A stretch of DNA of 64,000 nucleotides from Pseudomonas lijiangensis (GTDB lineage: Bacteria > Pseudomonadota > Gammaproteobacteria > Pseudomonadales > Pseudomonadaceae), in the NCBI RefSeq assembly GCF_018968705.1, contig NZ_CP076668.1:4723001-4787000 (forward strand), in the 5' to 3' direction. Position numbers and translations under genes: made by a program. The notes beneath the pieces are model-generated. The model was not told the DNA's origin, searched no databases, and worked only from the letters and a program-made list of their open reading frames with translations. Shown piece by piece: positions 1 through 8,716 of this stretch; the stretch's first letter is position 1; each line of letters opens with the position of its first letter.

Positions 1-673
1 TGACGGGGCACATGATCTTGAGGCCATGCTGAAAGCCGACAAGACACCCGGCCTGATTTACATCTGCAACCCCAACAACCCCACCGGGACCGTGACACCA
101 CACCAGCAGATAGAAAAAGCCATACTCGCCAAACCCGAAGGTTCGGTGGTGCTGATCGATGAGGCGTACATTCACTTCTCGGATGCCGCCAGCCTTGTTC
201 CGCTGGCAGCCAGGCGCAAGGATGTTCTGGTCCTGCGCACCTTCTCCAAGCTCTATGGCATGGCAGGAGCCAGGCTGGGTCTGGCGGTAGGCCATCCCGA
301 ACTGCTGGAGAAAATAGAAGTTTGGGGCGGCAACAATTTCGTCCCGCTGCCTGCCGCAATGGGCGGTATGGCCAGTCTTGAAGACCCTGACCTGGTAAGA
401 CAGCGCAAGCAACTCAATACCCGTGTACGCGAAGAAACCCGTGCCTTTCTCGCAAGTCATGGATTCACCTGCACGCCTTCCCAGGCCAATTGCTTCATGA
501 TCGATACCGGCCATGAGGCTGAGAAAGTCATTGAGGGATTGGCCAAACGCAATATTCTGATTGGCAGGAAATGGGACGTCTGGCCGACTTGGGTGCGAGT
601 CAGCATCGGGACTGAAGCCGAAATGCAGGCATTCCGCCAGGCCTTCCTCGAAGTCGTACAACAATTGACCTGA
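1..673 (+). CDS. HisC-like PLP-dependent aminotransferase (5' end outside window)
   Basis: The reading frame is open from the left edge, so the start lies upstream. The visible part is the large domain and C-terminal domain of a fold-type I aminotransferase of the histidinol-phosphate aminotransferase type. It has the NPNNPTG substrate and cofactor loop, a DEAY segment (the Asp that contacts the PLP pyridine nitrogen) and the Schiff-base lysine in TFSKLYGMAGARLG. The conserved Arg that binds the substrate carboxylate is probably in WVRVSIG near the C-terminus. Substrate is not decided by sequence. Many pseudomonads carry such HisC paralogs outside the his operon, some with Tat signals, and the missing N-terminus would be needed to tell. 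A GC-rich hairpin follows the stop. Confidence 0.85.
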   Translation, partial: DGAHDLEAMLKADKTPGLIYICNPNNPTGTVTPHQQIEKAILAKPEGSVVLIDEAYIHFSDAASLVPLAARRKDVLVLRTFSKLYGMAGARLGLAVGHPELLEKIEVWGGNNFVPLPAAMGGMASLEDPDLVRQRKQLNTRVREETRAFLASHGFTCTPSQANCFMIDTGHEAEKVIEGLAKRNILIGRKWDVWPTWVRVSIGTEAEMQAFRQAFLEVVQQLT

Positions 674-706
674 GTTTCTGGATAGGCGCTCTGGATCGGC
701 TTTCTT

Positions 707-729
707 CCCCCGCTTCGTGCCAGCGGGGG
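707..729 (+). terminator. Hairpin after the aminotransferase gene
   Basis: A perfect 8-bp stem (CCCCCGCT / AGCGGGGG) with a 7-base loop lies 33 bases after the stop. It has no clear T-run, so it may be a weak terminator or only an RNA-stabilising hairpin. Confidence 0.45.
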
Positions 730-999
730 CATCCAACTGCCAACCTGATACTGCCGGTTTACATGTTGCCAGAAGGCAATAGCATACTAATATTACTTCT
801 TGTATTTACAGAGTCATACTCAAGTTCCATGCATACTTGCCCGACATAGTAGAGTTGCCTGGATCCAACGCTACGCACAGGCAGGACAAAGGAAGCAGAA
901 ATCAGCCTGATGAGCGCACACTCGTCACAGGGCTGACATAGCTGGTTTTTCGATGGGTGCAGGGTTGCACGCTCCCGGCACGAATTAAGGAATGACCAT
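730..999. other. Non-coding region upstream of bifA
   Basis: This gap between the aminotransferase and bifA holds an AT-rich tract at about 776-830 that is a plausible promoter area for bifA. I see no gene, no clear sigma54 site and no repeat. The only defined element is the Shine-Dalgarno AAGGAA at 987-992 serving the TTG start at 1000. Confidence 0.5.
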
Positions 1000-3051
1000 T
1001 TGAAGCTGGAACTCAAACACAGCTTGTCGGTTAAGTTGTTGCGCGTAGTACTGCTTTCAGCGCTGCTCGTGGGCGTTGTCTTGAGTTGCGCACAAATTGT
1101 CTACGATGCCTACAAGACCCACCAGAACGTGGCCAGTGATGCAGGACGTATCCTGGACATGTTCCGTGACCCGTCGACTCAGGCGGTGTACAGCCTGGAC
1201 CGGGAAATGGGCATGCAGGTCATCGAAGGTCTGTTCCAGGATGACTCCGTGCGCATGGCGTCCATCGGCCATCCGAACGAAACGCTGCTCGCGGAAAAAG
1301 AGCGTCCCCTGAAATCCACGCCTACCCGCTGGCTGACAGACATCGTTCTCGGCCAGGAACGCAGTTTCACGACCCAACTGGTCGGTCGTAGCCCCTACAG
1401 CGAATACTACGGCGACCTGCGCATCACGCTGGATACCGCCAACTATGGCGAGAGCTTCATCATCAATGCGGTGATCATTTTCGTTTCCGGGGTATTGCGT
1501 GCCCTGGCCATGGGTCTGGTGTTGTATCTGGTCTATCACTGGCTGCTGACCAAGCCGCTGTCCAGAATCATCGAGCACCTGACCAGCATCAACCCGGACC
1601 GCCCAAGCGAGCACCTGCTGCCGCTGCTCAAGGGTCATGAAAAGAACGAGCTGGGTATCTGGGTCAACACCGCCAACCAGTTGCTGGCCTCCATCGAGCG
1701 CAATACCCACCTGCGCCACGAGGCGGAAAACAGCCTGCAGCGCATGGCCCAGTACGACTTCCTGACCGGTCTGCCCAATCGCCTGCAATTACAGACGCAA
1801 CTGGACAAGATTCTGGTAGATGCCGGACGCCTGCAACGTCGTGTCGCGGTGCTGTGTGTCGGCCTTGATGATTTCAAAGGCATCAACGAGCAGTTCAGTT
1901 ATCAGACCGGCGACCAGTTGCTTCTGGCCCTGGCAGACCGGCTGCGTGCTCATAGCGGGCGACTGGGTGCTCTGGCGCGCCTGGGTGGCGACCAGTTCGC
2001 TCTGGTTCAGGCCGATATCGAACAGCCTTATGAAGCCGCGGAACTGGCGCAGAATGTTCTGGATGACCTTGAGGCACCGTTCGCCCTGGATCTTCACGAA
2101 ATCCGCCTGCGCGCAACCATCGGCATCACCCTGTTCCCTGAAGACGGCGACAGCACCGAGAAGCTGCTGCAAAAAGCCGAACAGACCATGACCCTGGCCA
2201 AGACACGTTCGCGCAACCGCTATCAGTTCTATATCGCCAGTGTCGACAGCGAAATGCGCCGTCGTCGCGAACTGGAAAAAGACCTGCGCGAAGCCCTGCC
2301 CAGGGGCCAGCTGTATCTGGTCTATCAGCCACAGATCAGCTATCGCGACCATCGGGTGATGGGCGTCGAGGCGTTGATCCGCTGGCAGCATCCCGAGCAC
2401 GGTCTGGTGCCGCCCGATGTCTTCATTCCGCTGGCCGAGCAGAACGGCACCATCATCGCCATCGGTGAATGGGTGCTCGATCAGGCCTGTCGCCAGTTGC
2501 GGGAATGGCACGACCAGGGGTTCACCGAACTGCGCATGGCGGTCAACCTGTCCACCGTGCAACTTCACCACTCGGAACTGCCCCGTGTGGTCAACAACCT
2601 GTTGCAGATCTACCGCCTGCCGCCTCGCAGCCTGGAGCTGGAAGTCACCGAAACCGGCCTGATGGAAGACATCGACACCGCCGCCCAGCACTTGCTCAGC
2701 CTGCGCCGCTCAGGCGCGCTGATCGCCATCGATGACTTCGGCACCGGCTATTCGTCCCTGAGTTATCTCAAGAGCCTGCCGCTGGACAAGATCAAGATCG
2801 ACAAGAGCTTCGTGCAGGACCTGCTCGACGACGATGACGACGCGACCATTGTGCGCGCCATTATCCAGTTGGGTAAAAGCCTCGGCATGCAGGTCATTGC
2901 CGAAGGTGTGGAGACCAGCGAACAGGAGGCCTACATCATTTCCGAAGGCTGTCATGAAGGTCAGGGCTACCTGTACAGCAAACCCCTGCCCGGTCGTGAC
3001 ATCCTGCCTTACCTGAAACAGGCGCAGCGTAGCCAGGCTGAAGTGTTGTAA
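1000..3051 (+). CDS. bifA: Cyclic-di-GMP phosphodiesterase with degenerate GGDEF and intact EAL domain (BifA)
   Basis: Inner-membrane protein of 683 aa: an N-terminal membrane segment (about 12-32), a periplasmic sensor region, a second membrane segment (about 150-180), a HAMP-like linker, then GGDEF and EAL domains. The GGDEF signature reads GGDQF (329-333), so cyclase activity is unlikely. The EAL domain keeps EAL at 457-459, the VNLS Asn, the VTETG Glu, the DDFGTGYSS loop, KIDKSF and AEGVET, so it should hydrolyse c-di-GMP. The GGDQF form and the position next to the imelysin set match P. aeruginosa BifA, which lowers c-di-GMP to permit swarming and restrain biofilm. The start is TTG with AAGGAA 7-12 bases upstream. 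The ATG at 992 lies directly on that Shine-Dalgarno and stops after three codons. Confidence 0.9.
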   Translation: MKLELKHSLSVKLLRVVLLSALLVGVVLSCAQIVYDAYKTHQNVASDAGRILDMFRDPSTQAVYSLDREMGMQVIEGLFQDDSVRMASIGHPNETLLAEKERPLKSTPTRWLTDIVLGQERSFTTQLVGRSPYSEYYGDLRITLDTANYGESFIINAVIIFVSGVLRALAMGLVLYLVYHWLLTKPLSRIIEHLTSINPDRPSEHLLPLLKGHEKNELGIWVNTANQLLASIERNTHLRHEAENSLQRMAQYDFLTGLPNRLQLQTQLDKILVDAGRLQRRVAVLCVGLDDFKGINEQFSYQTGDQLLLALADRLRAHSGRLGALARLGGDQFALVQADIEQPYEAAELAQNVLDDLEAPFALDLHEIRLRATIGITLFPEDGDSTEKLLQKAEQTMTLAKTRSRNRYQFYIASVDSEMRRRRELEKDLREALPRGQLYLVYQPQISYRDHRVMGVEALIRWQHPEHGLVPPDVFIPLAEQNGTIIAIGEWVLDQACRQLREWHDQGFTELRMAVNLSTVQLHHSELPRVVNNLLQIYRLPPRSLELEVTETGLMEDIDTAAQHLLSLRRSGALIAIDDFGTGYSSLSYLKSLPLDKIKIDKSFVQDLLDDDDDATIVRAIIQLGKSLGMQVIAEGVETSEQEAYIISEGCHEGQGYLYSKPLPGRDILPYLKQAQRSQAEVL

Positions 3052-3132
3052 AAATTGCGCCGTGCGTATTTCGCGACTAAGCGGAGCGCCGCGGGGTTCG
3101 TTCCCATTACACAAAACGTGGCGTTGACCTGA

Positions 3133-3220
3133 GTGGGAGCGAATTTATTCGCGAGAGGCCCGTACATCCGAAGAATACGTATCGCCTTCAATGACGTCTC
3201 GCGAATGAATTCGCTCCTAC
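3133..3220. repeat. REPIN-like inverted repeat, GGAGCGAATT type
   Basis: Two 24-base arms (3133-3156 and 3197-3220) are near-perfect inverted copies built on GGAGCGAATT and ATTCGCGA, separated by 40 bases. This is the usual form of a Pseudomonas REP doublet. It sits in the gap after bifA and its sequence differs from the other two REPIN-like elements in the window. Confidence 0.8.
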
Positions 3221-3315
3221 GGGTTCTTGGGGGCCCCATCAGGTGTCTTGAAACCGACAGTTACATGTCGTCGAATGCTCGTTCACGACTTTAAGGGCGT
3301 TATGCCTTTACACCG

Positions 3316-3334
3316 AATGCAAATCTTTCGCATT
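3316..3334. promoter_or_regulatory. Putative Fur box upstream of the imelysin operon
   Basis: The 19-base imperfect palindrome AATGCAAATCTTTCGCATT matches the usual Pseudomonas Fur consensus (AATGAGAATNATTCTCATT) at 14 of 18 non-central positions. It lies 59 bases before the first imelysin start, where an iron-repressed promoter would be. The call rests on sequence similarity only. Confidence 0.5.
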
Positions 3335-3392
3335 ATGTCGCAGTTTTTCTGGGCGCCCGGCGCCATAAATCCCCTAGACGCAGGAATTCGTC

Positions 3393-4745
3393 ATGATTCG
3401 TATGCCTCTGGCAACAGCTAGTCTGCTGGCCATAGCTATTTCCCTCGCCGGTTGTGGCGAAGGCAAGGACAAGGCAGCAGCCCCCGCTCCTGCTGCGGCT
3501 CCTGTGACTCCGGCAGCAGCGCCTGCCGCACCTGCTTCAGCAGCTGCAACCCAGACCGATGACGCCGCCGCCAAGGCCGTGGTCGCCAATTACACCAACA
3601 TTGTCTTCGCCGTGTTCAGTGATGCCGAAAACGGCGCCAAGAAGCTGCAGACCGCTGTCGATGCTTTCCTTGCCGCACCGAACGACCAGACCCTCAAGGC
3701 TGCTCGTGATGCCTGGGTTGCCGCCCGCGTGCCTTACATGCAGAGCGAAGTCTTCCGCTTCGGCAACACCATCATCGACGACTGGGAAGGTCAGGTTAAC
3801 GCCTGGCCCCTGGACGAAGGCCTGATCGACTACGTGGCCAAGGATTACCAGCACGCGCTGGGCAACCCGGGCGCGACCGCCAACATCATCGCCAACACTG
3901 AAATCCAGGTCGGCGAAGACAAGGTCGACGTCAAGGACATCACCCCCGAGAAACTCGCCAGCCTCAATGAGCTGGGCGGTTCCGAGGCCAACGTCGCCAC
4001 CGGCTACCACGCCATCGAATTCCTGCTGTGGGGCCAGGACCTGAACGGCACCGGCCCAGGCGCCGGCGCACGTCCTGCCAGCGACTACCTGGAAGGTGCC
4101 GGTGCAACCGGCGGCCACAACGACCGTCGCCGCGCCTACCTCAAGGCCGTGACCGAACTGCTGGTCACCGACCTGGAAGAAATGTCGGCCAACTGGAAAC
4201 CCGGTGTAGCCGACAACTATCGCGCTTCCCTGGAAGCAGAAACCGGCGAAAGCGGCCTGCGCAAAATGCTGTTCGGCATGGGCAGCCTGTCTTTGGGCGA
4301 ACTGGCCGGCGAGCGCATGAAAGTGGCACTGGAAGCCAACTCCAGCGAAGACGAGCACGACTGCTTCAGCGACAACACGCACAACTCGCACTTCTACAAC
4401 GGCAAAGGCATCCGCAACGTCTACCTGGGTGAATACACCCGTACCGACGGCAGCAAGATCAGCGGTCCAAGCATCTCGTCCCTGGTCGCCAAGGTTGACC
4501 CGGCCACCGACGCCACCCTGCGCGCCGACCTGGACGACACCCAGGCCAAGCTGCAAGTGATCGTCGACCACGCCAACAAGGGCGAGCACTTCGACCAGTT
4601 GATCGCAGCGGGCAACACCGCCGGCAATCAAGTGGTGCGTGACGCCATTGGAGCACTGGTCAAACAGACCGGCGCCATCGAGCAGGCCGCTGGCAAACTG
4701 GGCATCACCGACCTGAACCCGGACAACGCCGATCACGAGTTCTGA
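3393..4745 (+). CDS. icmP: Imelysin-family (peptidase M75) lipoprotein, IcmP/IrpA-like
   Basis: The 450-aa product has a lipoprotein signal with the lipobox LAGC near residue 20, then a low-complexity Ala/Pro linker and an imelysin domain. The family motif GxHxxE is present as GYHAIE at 204-209, and a D/H-rich stretch (DEHDCFSDNTHNSH) follows near 325. Imelysin proteins are exported and tied to iron handling. The P. aeruginosa homolog at the same locus was described as the insulin-cleaving metalloprotease IcmP, although true peptidase activity of the family is debated. It is the first gene of a set of four with a di-heme oxidoreductase, a second imelysin and a DUF1513 protein. A Fur-like box lies upstream and a strong terminator follows. 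Confidence 0.85.
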   Translation: MIRMPLATASLLAIAISLAGCGEGKDKAAAPAPAAAPVTPAAAPAAPASAAATQTDDAAAKAVVANYTNIVFAVFSDAENGAKKLQTAVDAFLAAPNDQTLKAARDAWVAARVPYMQSEVFRFGNTIIDDWEGQVNAWPLDEGLIDYVAKDYQHALGNPGATANIIANTEIQVGEDKVDVKDITPEKLASLNELGGSEANVATGYHAIEFLLWGQDLNGTGPGAGARPASDYLEGAGATGGHNDRRRAYLKAVTELLVTDLEEMSANWKPGVADNYRASLEAETGESGLRKMLFGMGSLSLGELAGERMKVALEANSSEDEHDCFSDNTHNSHFYNGKGIRNVYLGEYTRTDGSKISGPSISSLVAKVDPATDATLRADLDDTQAKLQVIVDHANKGEHFDQLIAAGNTAGNQVVRDAIGALVKQTGAIEQAAGKLGITDLNPDNADHEF

Positions 4746-4783
4746 TCAGCGATGTAACCGAGGCTCCAGGCCTGCACTACCGA

Positions 4784-4814
4784 ATGCCAGTCAGGTTTTC
4801 TGACTGGCATTTTT
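4784..4814 (+). terminator. Rho-independent terminator after icmP
   Basis: A perfect 11-bp stem (ATGCCAGTCAG / CTGACTGGCAT) with a GTTTT loop is followed by TTTT. It separates icmP from the oxidoreductase, so the downstream genes either have their own promoter in 4815-4970 or depend on read-through. Confidence 0.85.
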
Positions 4815-4970
4815 CTGTGCACACCAAAGACATCCTCGCAGAACCGCACAACCCGTAAATTAGTAACAACACGTTGCCTCAGCCCGAGTAAACGGTAACT
4901 TTTCCTATTCCAGACCCATGAGGCTGATAAGCTTGCTCGCCCTGCTTTTCAGCTCGTTACAGAATTCGTT

Positions 4971-6398
4971 ATGAGTATGCCGCTGCGCCTGTCCCTCGTT
5001 TTTTTATCGACTCTGGTCCTGACCGCGTGCGATGACGCGCCGCGCTTCACTCAGGCAGAACCGGGGGAGGCTCTTTCCGGTGGATCGGCCACGGTCAGGA
5101 AAAGCGACCAGAATGCCTTTTCCATGCCATCGGCCAACCTCTCGCCAGTGCGCAGGCTGGACTTCAGTGTCGGCAACAGTTTCTTCCGCAACCCGTGGGT
5201 CATTGCCCCGTCGACCACCACCGCCCGTGACGGGCTGGGCCCGCTGTTCAATACCAATGCCTGCCAGAGCTGCCATATCAAGGACGGTCGCGGTCATCCG
5301 CCCGAGCCCGGTGACAGCAACGCCGTGTCGATGCTGGTAAGGCTCTCGATTCCGGACAGCGCGGCGTACGCCGAGGTCATCAAGCGCAACGGCGTGGTGC
5401 CCGAACCGACGTATGGCGGGCAGCTTCAGGACATGTCGATCCCCGGTGTTGCACCGGAAGGCAAGGTACGGGTCGAGTACGATCCGCTGACCATACGCTT
5501 TCGTGACGGCACCACTGTCGAGTTGCGCCAGCCGACCTTGCGCATCACCCAACTGGGTTACGGCCCCATGCACCCTTACACCCATGCGTCGGCGCGTATC
5601 GCACCGCCCATGATCGGCCTCGGGCTGCTTGAGGCGATTCCCGAGGCGGCGATCCTGGCCAATGCCGATCCCGACGACAAGAATGGCAGTGGCGTTTCCG
5701 GACGCCCCAACTGGGTCTGGGACGATGCGCAGCAAAAGGTCGTCATGGGACGCTTCGGCTGGAAAGCCGGGCAACCCACGCTCAACCAACAGAATGCCCA
5801 TGCGTTTTCGGGCGATATGGGCCTGACCACCCGCCTTAAACCCGTTGATGACTGCACCCAGGCGCAAACGGATTGCCGCGATGCACCGAACGGCAACGGC
5901 CCCGACGGCGAACCCGAGGTCAGCGACAACATTTTGCGGCTGGTTGAATTCTATACCCGCAATCTGGCTGTCCCGGCCCGTCGCAACGTGGATGATCCGC
6001 AAGTGCTGGCGGGCAAGAACCTGTTCTTCAAGGCCGGTTGCCAGCAATGCCATACTCCGCAATTCACCACTCGCGCCGATGCCGCAGAACCCGAACTGGC
6101 CAATCAGGTGATTCGCCCCTACAGCGACCTGTTGCTGCACGATATGGGCGAAGGCCTGGCCGACAACAGGACCGAGTTCCAGGCCAGTGGCCGCGAGTGG
6201 CGGACACCGCCACTCTGGGGTCTGGGCCTGACAGAGACAGTCAACGGCCACACACAATTTCTACATGATGGTCGCGCTCGCAACGTGATGGAGGCGATAC
6301 TGTGGCACGGTGGCGAAGCCCAGGCCGCACAGCGACAGGTCCTGGCCTTTGATGCCGACCAGCGTGCGGCGCTGTTGGCGTTCCTGAATTCGTTATAA
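4971..6398 (+). CDS. Di-heme oxidoreductase of the DUF1111 (thiol oxidoreductase-like) family, lipoprotein
   Basis: The 475-aa product has a short signal with a lipobox (LTAC, Cys about 20) and two c-type heme sites, C98-Q-S-C-H and C357-Q-Q-C-H. That arrangement matches the DUF1111 family, related to di-heme peroxidases and MauG. In imelysin loci these proteins are thought to act on periplasmic iron redox chemistry together with the imelysins, but no substrate is established. The stop is 30 bases before the second imelysin gene, and the Shine-Dalgarno AAGGAG of that gene sits in the gap, so the two are probably co-transcribed. Confidence 0.85.
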   Translation: MSMPLRLSLVFLSTLVLTACDDAPRFTQAEPGEALSGGSATVRKSDQNAFSMPSANLSPVRRLDFSVGNSFFRNPWVIAPSTTTARDGLGPLFNTNACQSCHIKDGRGHPPEPGDSNAVSMLVRLSIPDSAAYAEVIKRNGVVPEPTYGGQLQDMSIPGVAPEGKVRVEYDPLTIRFRDGTTVELRQPTLRITQLGYGPMHPYTHASARIAPPMIGLGLLEAIPEAAILANADPDDKNGSGVSGRPNWVWDDAQQKVVMGRFGWKAGQPTLNQQNAHAFSGDMGLTTRLKPVDDCTQAQTDCRDAPNGNGPDGEPEVSDNILRLVEFYTRNLAVPARRNVDDPQVLAGKNLFFKAGCQQCHTPQFTTRADAAEPELANQVIRPYSDLLLHDMGEGLADNRTEFQASGREWRTPPLWGLGLTETVNGHTQFLHDGRARNVMEAILWHGGEAQAAQRQVLAFDADQRAALLAFLNSL

Positions 6399-6428
6399 GC
6401 ATTCCCTTTTCAAGAAGGAGCCGGACAG

Positions 6429-7493
6429 ATGTTCCGACCCAAGTTGTTGTTCACCAGCCTCGCGGCCCTGGCTCTGGGCGCCTGCGCGCCATCGGATCCT
6501 CAAGCCGTGACGTCTGCCGCCATTGCCAAACAGGTGATCCTGCCGACCTACAGCCGCTGGGTCGAAGCCGATCGCCAACTGGCCAGCAGCGCAGTTGCCT
6601 TCTGCCAGGGCAAGACCGATCTGGAAAGCGCACGCGCCGACTTCCTCAAAGCCCAGAAAACCTGGGCCGAGTTGCAGCCTTTGCTGATCGGGCCACTGGC
6701 TGAGGGCAATCGCGCCTGGCAGGTACAGTTCTGGCCGGACAAGAAGAATCTGGTCGGACGTCAGGTCGAGCAACTGGTTAGCGCTCAGCCGCAGATCACT
6801 GCCGAAGAACTGTCCAAGGCCAGCGTCGTGGTTCAGGGGCTGTCGGCCTATGAATACATCCTGTTCGATGCCGAGATCGACATGGCCAACGCCGAACAGA
6901 AAGCCCGTTACTGCCCGTTGCTGATGGCAATCGGTGAGCGCCAGAAGATCCTGGCCGAAGAAATCCTCAGCCGCTGGAACAGCAACGACGGCATGCTCGC
7001 GCAACTGAGCAAGTTCCCCAACACCCGTTACGCCGACTCCCACGAAGCCATTGCCGAAGTGCTGCGCGTACAGGTCACGGCTCTGGACAGCCTGAAGAAA
7101 AAACTGGGCACGCCACTGGGTCGCCAGACCAAGGGCCAGCCGCAACCCTTCCAGGCAGACTCCTGGCGCAGCAAGTCCTCGCTGAGCAGCCTTGAAGCCA
7201 GCCTGATCAGCGCGCAAACCGTCTGGGCCGGTGTGGATAACAAAGGCCTGCGCAGTTTGTTGCCCGCCGAGCAGAAACCGCTGGCCGACAAGATCGACGC
7301 AGCCTACGCTGCCAGCCGCAAACTGCTGTCGGAACTCAAGCCGCCACTGGCCGACCTGCTGGCCAGCGACGCAGGCCGTCAGCAGCTCAACGGTTTTTAC
7401 GACAGCCTGAACGTGGTTCACCGCCTGCATGAAGGCGAACTGGCCAAGGCTCTGGGTATTCAGTTGGGCTTCAACGCCAACGACGGCGATTGA
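6429..7493 (+). CDS. Second imelysin-family lipoprotein
   Basis: The 354-aa product has an N-terminal lipoprotein signal (ALGAC, Cys about 19) and an imelysin domain. The motif region reads GLSAYEYILFD, so the His of GxHxxE seen in the first paralog is replaced and only the Glu is kept. This divergence may mean a different ligand or a structural role. It has a good Shine-Dalgarno (AAGGAG) and sits between the di-heme oxidoreductase and the DUF1513 gene, which starts 14 bases after its stop. Confidence 0.82.
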   Translation: MFRPKLLFTSLAALALGACAPSDPQAVTSAAIAKQVILPTYSRWVEADRQLASSAVAFCQGKTDLESARADFLKAQKTWAELQPLLIGPLAEGNRAWQVQFWPDKKNLVGRQVEQLVSAQPQITAEELSKASVVVQGLSAYEYILFDAEIDMANAEQKARYCPLLMAIGERQKILAEEILSRWNSNDGMLAQLSKFPNTRYADSHEAIAEVLRVQVTALDSLKKKLGTPLGRQTKGQPQPFQADSWRSKSSLSSLEASLISAQTVWAGVDNKGLRSLLPAEQKPLADKIDAAYAASRKLLSELKPPLADLLASDAGRQQLNGFYDSLNVVHRLHEGELAKALGIQLGFNANDGD

Positions 7494-7507
7494 TCGAGAG
7501 GTTGTAG

Positions 7508-8608
7508 ATGATGTTGCGACGCCAGGCCCTGGCCCTTGGCAGCCTGTTGCTCAGCGCTTGTACGCTGGGCGGCTGGACGCTGTTTCGGCAAAAAGGCACA
7601 AGCCCCCTGCTGCTTTCCGCTCGCGACGACAGCGACGCAAGGCACTACGCCGTGGGTTACCGGCTCGACGGCACGCAGGTGTTCGCGACCCGGGTTGCGC
7701 AGCGCTGCCATGACATCATCAATCACCCGTCCTTACCGCTGGCGGTATTCATCGCCCGCAGGCCTGGCACCGAAAGCTACCTGATCGACCTGCGCGACGG
7801 TCGCCTGCTGCAAACCATCACCTCGCAACCGAACCGGCACTTCTACGGCCATGCCGTGATTCATGCCGATGGCGAATGGCTGTACGCCACGGAAAACGAC
7901 ACCACCGATCCGGGACGTGGCCTGCTGGGTGTTTATCGCTTTGTCGATGAGCGGCTGGTGCATTCGGCGGAAATCCCCACTCACGGCATCGGCCCGCATC
8001 AGGTGTCCTGGATGCCGGACGGCGAAACCCTGGCAGTCGCCAATGGCGGCATTCGCACCGAGGCCGAAAGCCGGGTCGAGATGAACCTGCATGCCATGGA
8101 GCCCAGTCTGGTGCTGATGCGGCGCGACGGTACACTGCTGAGCAAGGAAACCCTTTCCCAGCAGATGAACAGCGTGCGCCACATGGGCATTGCCAGCGAC
8201 GGCACCATCGTCGCCGGGCAGCAATTCATGGGGGATGCCCATGAGTCTGCCGAGCTATTGGCAATCAAGCGTCCAGGCCAGCCCTTCCAGGCCTTTCCGG
8301 TGGCGGAAGAACAACTGCGGGCGATGGGTCACTACACCGCCAGCGTCGCGGTGCACAGCGACCTGCGACTGGTTGCCCTGACCGCCCCGCGTGGCAACCG
8401 GTTCTTTATCTGGGATCTGGACAGCGGTGCCTTGAAACTCGACGCACCACTGCCTGACTGCGCAGGTGTAGGTGCGGTTGCCGATGGCTTTGTGGTGACC
8501 TCGGGTCAGGGCCGCTGCCGCCTCTACGATTGCCGCAAGCCCGAACTGGTGGCCAAGCCTCTGGATCTTCCGGCCGGACTCTGGGATAACCATTTGCATC
8601 TGGTGTAA
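7508..8608 (+). CDS. DUF1513 family protein, exported, beta-propeller-like
   Basis: The 366-aa product starts MMLRRQALALGSLLLSAC, a signal with a lipobox and an RRQ pair that could be Tat-like. The rest has repeated beta-rich blades with His/Asp-rich turns (GHAVIHADGEWLYATEND, GIGPHQVSWMPDGETL), in keeping with the DUF1513 family of presumed seven-bladed propellers. These genes regularly follow imelysin and DUF1111 genes, which suggests a joint periplasmic iron task. The function is unproven. Two ATG codons lie in tandem at 7508 and 7511 after the GAGAGG Shine-Dalgarno. Confidence 0.8.
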   Translation: MMLRRQALALGSLLLSACTLGGWTLFRQKGTSPLLLSARDDSDARHYAVGYRLDGTQVFATRVAQRCHDIINHPSLPLAVFIARRPGTESYLIDLRDGRLLQTITSQPNRHFYGHAVIHADGEWLYATENDTTDPGRGLLGVYRFVDERLVHSAEIPTHGIGPHQVSWMPDGETLAVANGGIRTEAESRVEMNLHAMEPSLVLMRRDGTLLSKETLSQQMNSVRHMGIASDGTIVAGQQFMGDAHESAELLAIKRPGQPFQAFPVAEEQLRAMGHYTASVAVHSDLRLVALTAPRGNRFFIWDLDSGALKLDAPLPDCAGVGAVADGFVVTSGQGRCRLYDCRKPELVAKPLDLPAGLWDNHLHLV

Positions 8609-8716
8609 CTGCTTTCCGCGATAAATAGAGAAATGTCCTACACGCTGCCGGTTTGCAATATCCAGCACTGGAGCTAGCCTGCTTCTCAGGTTAAATATCT
8701 CCAAAGGAAGTGCAGT

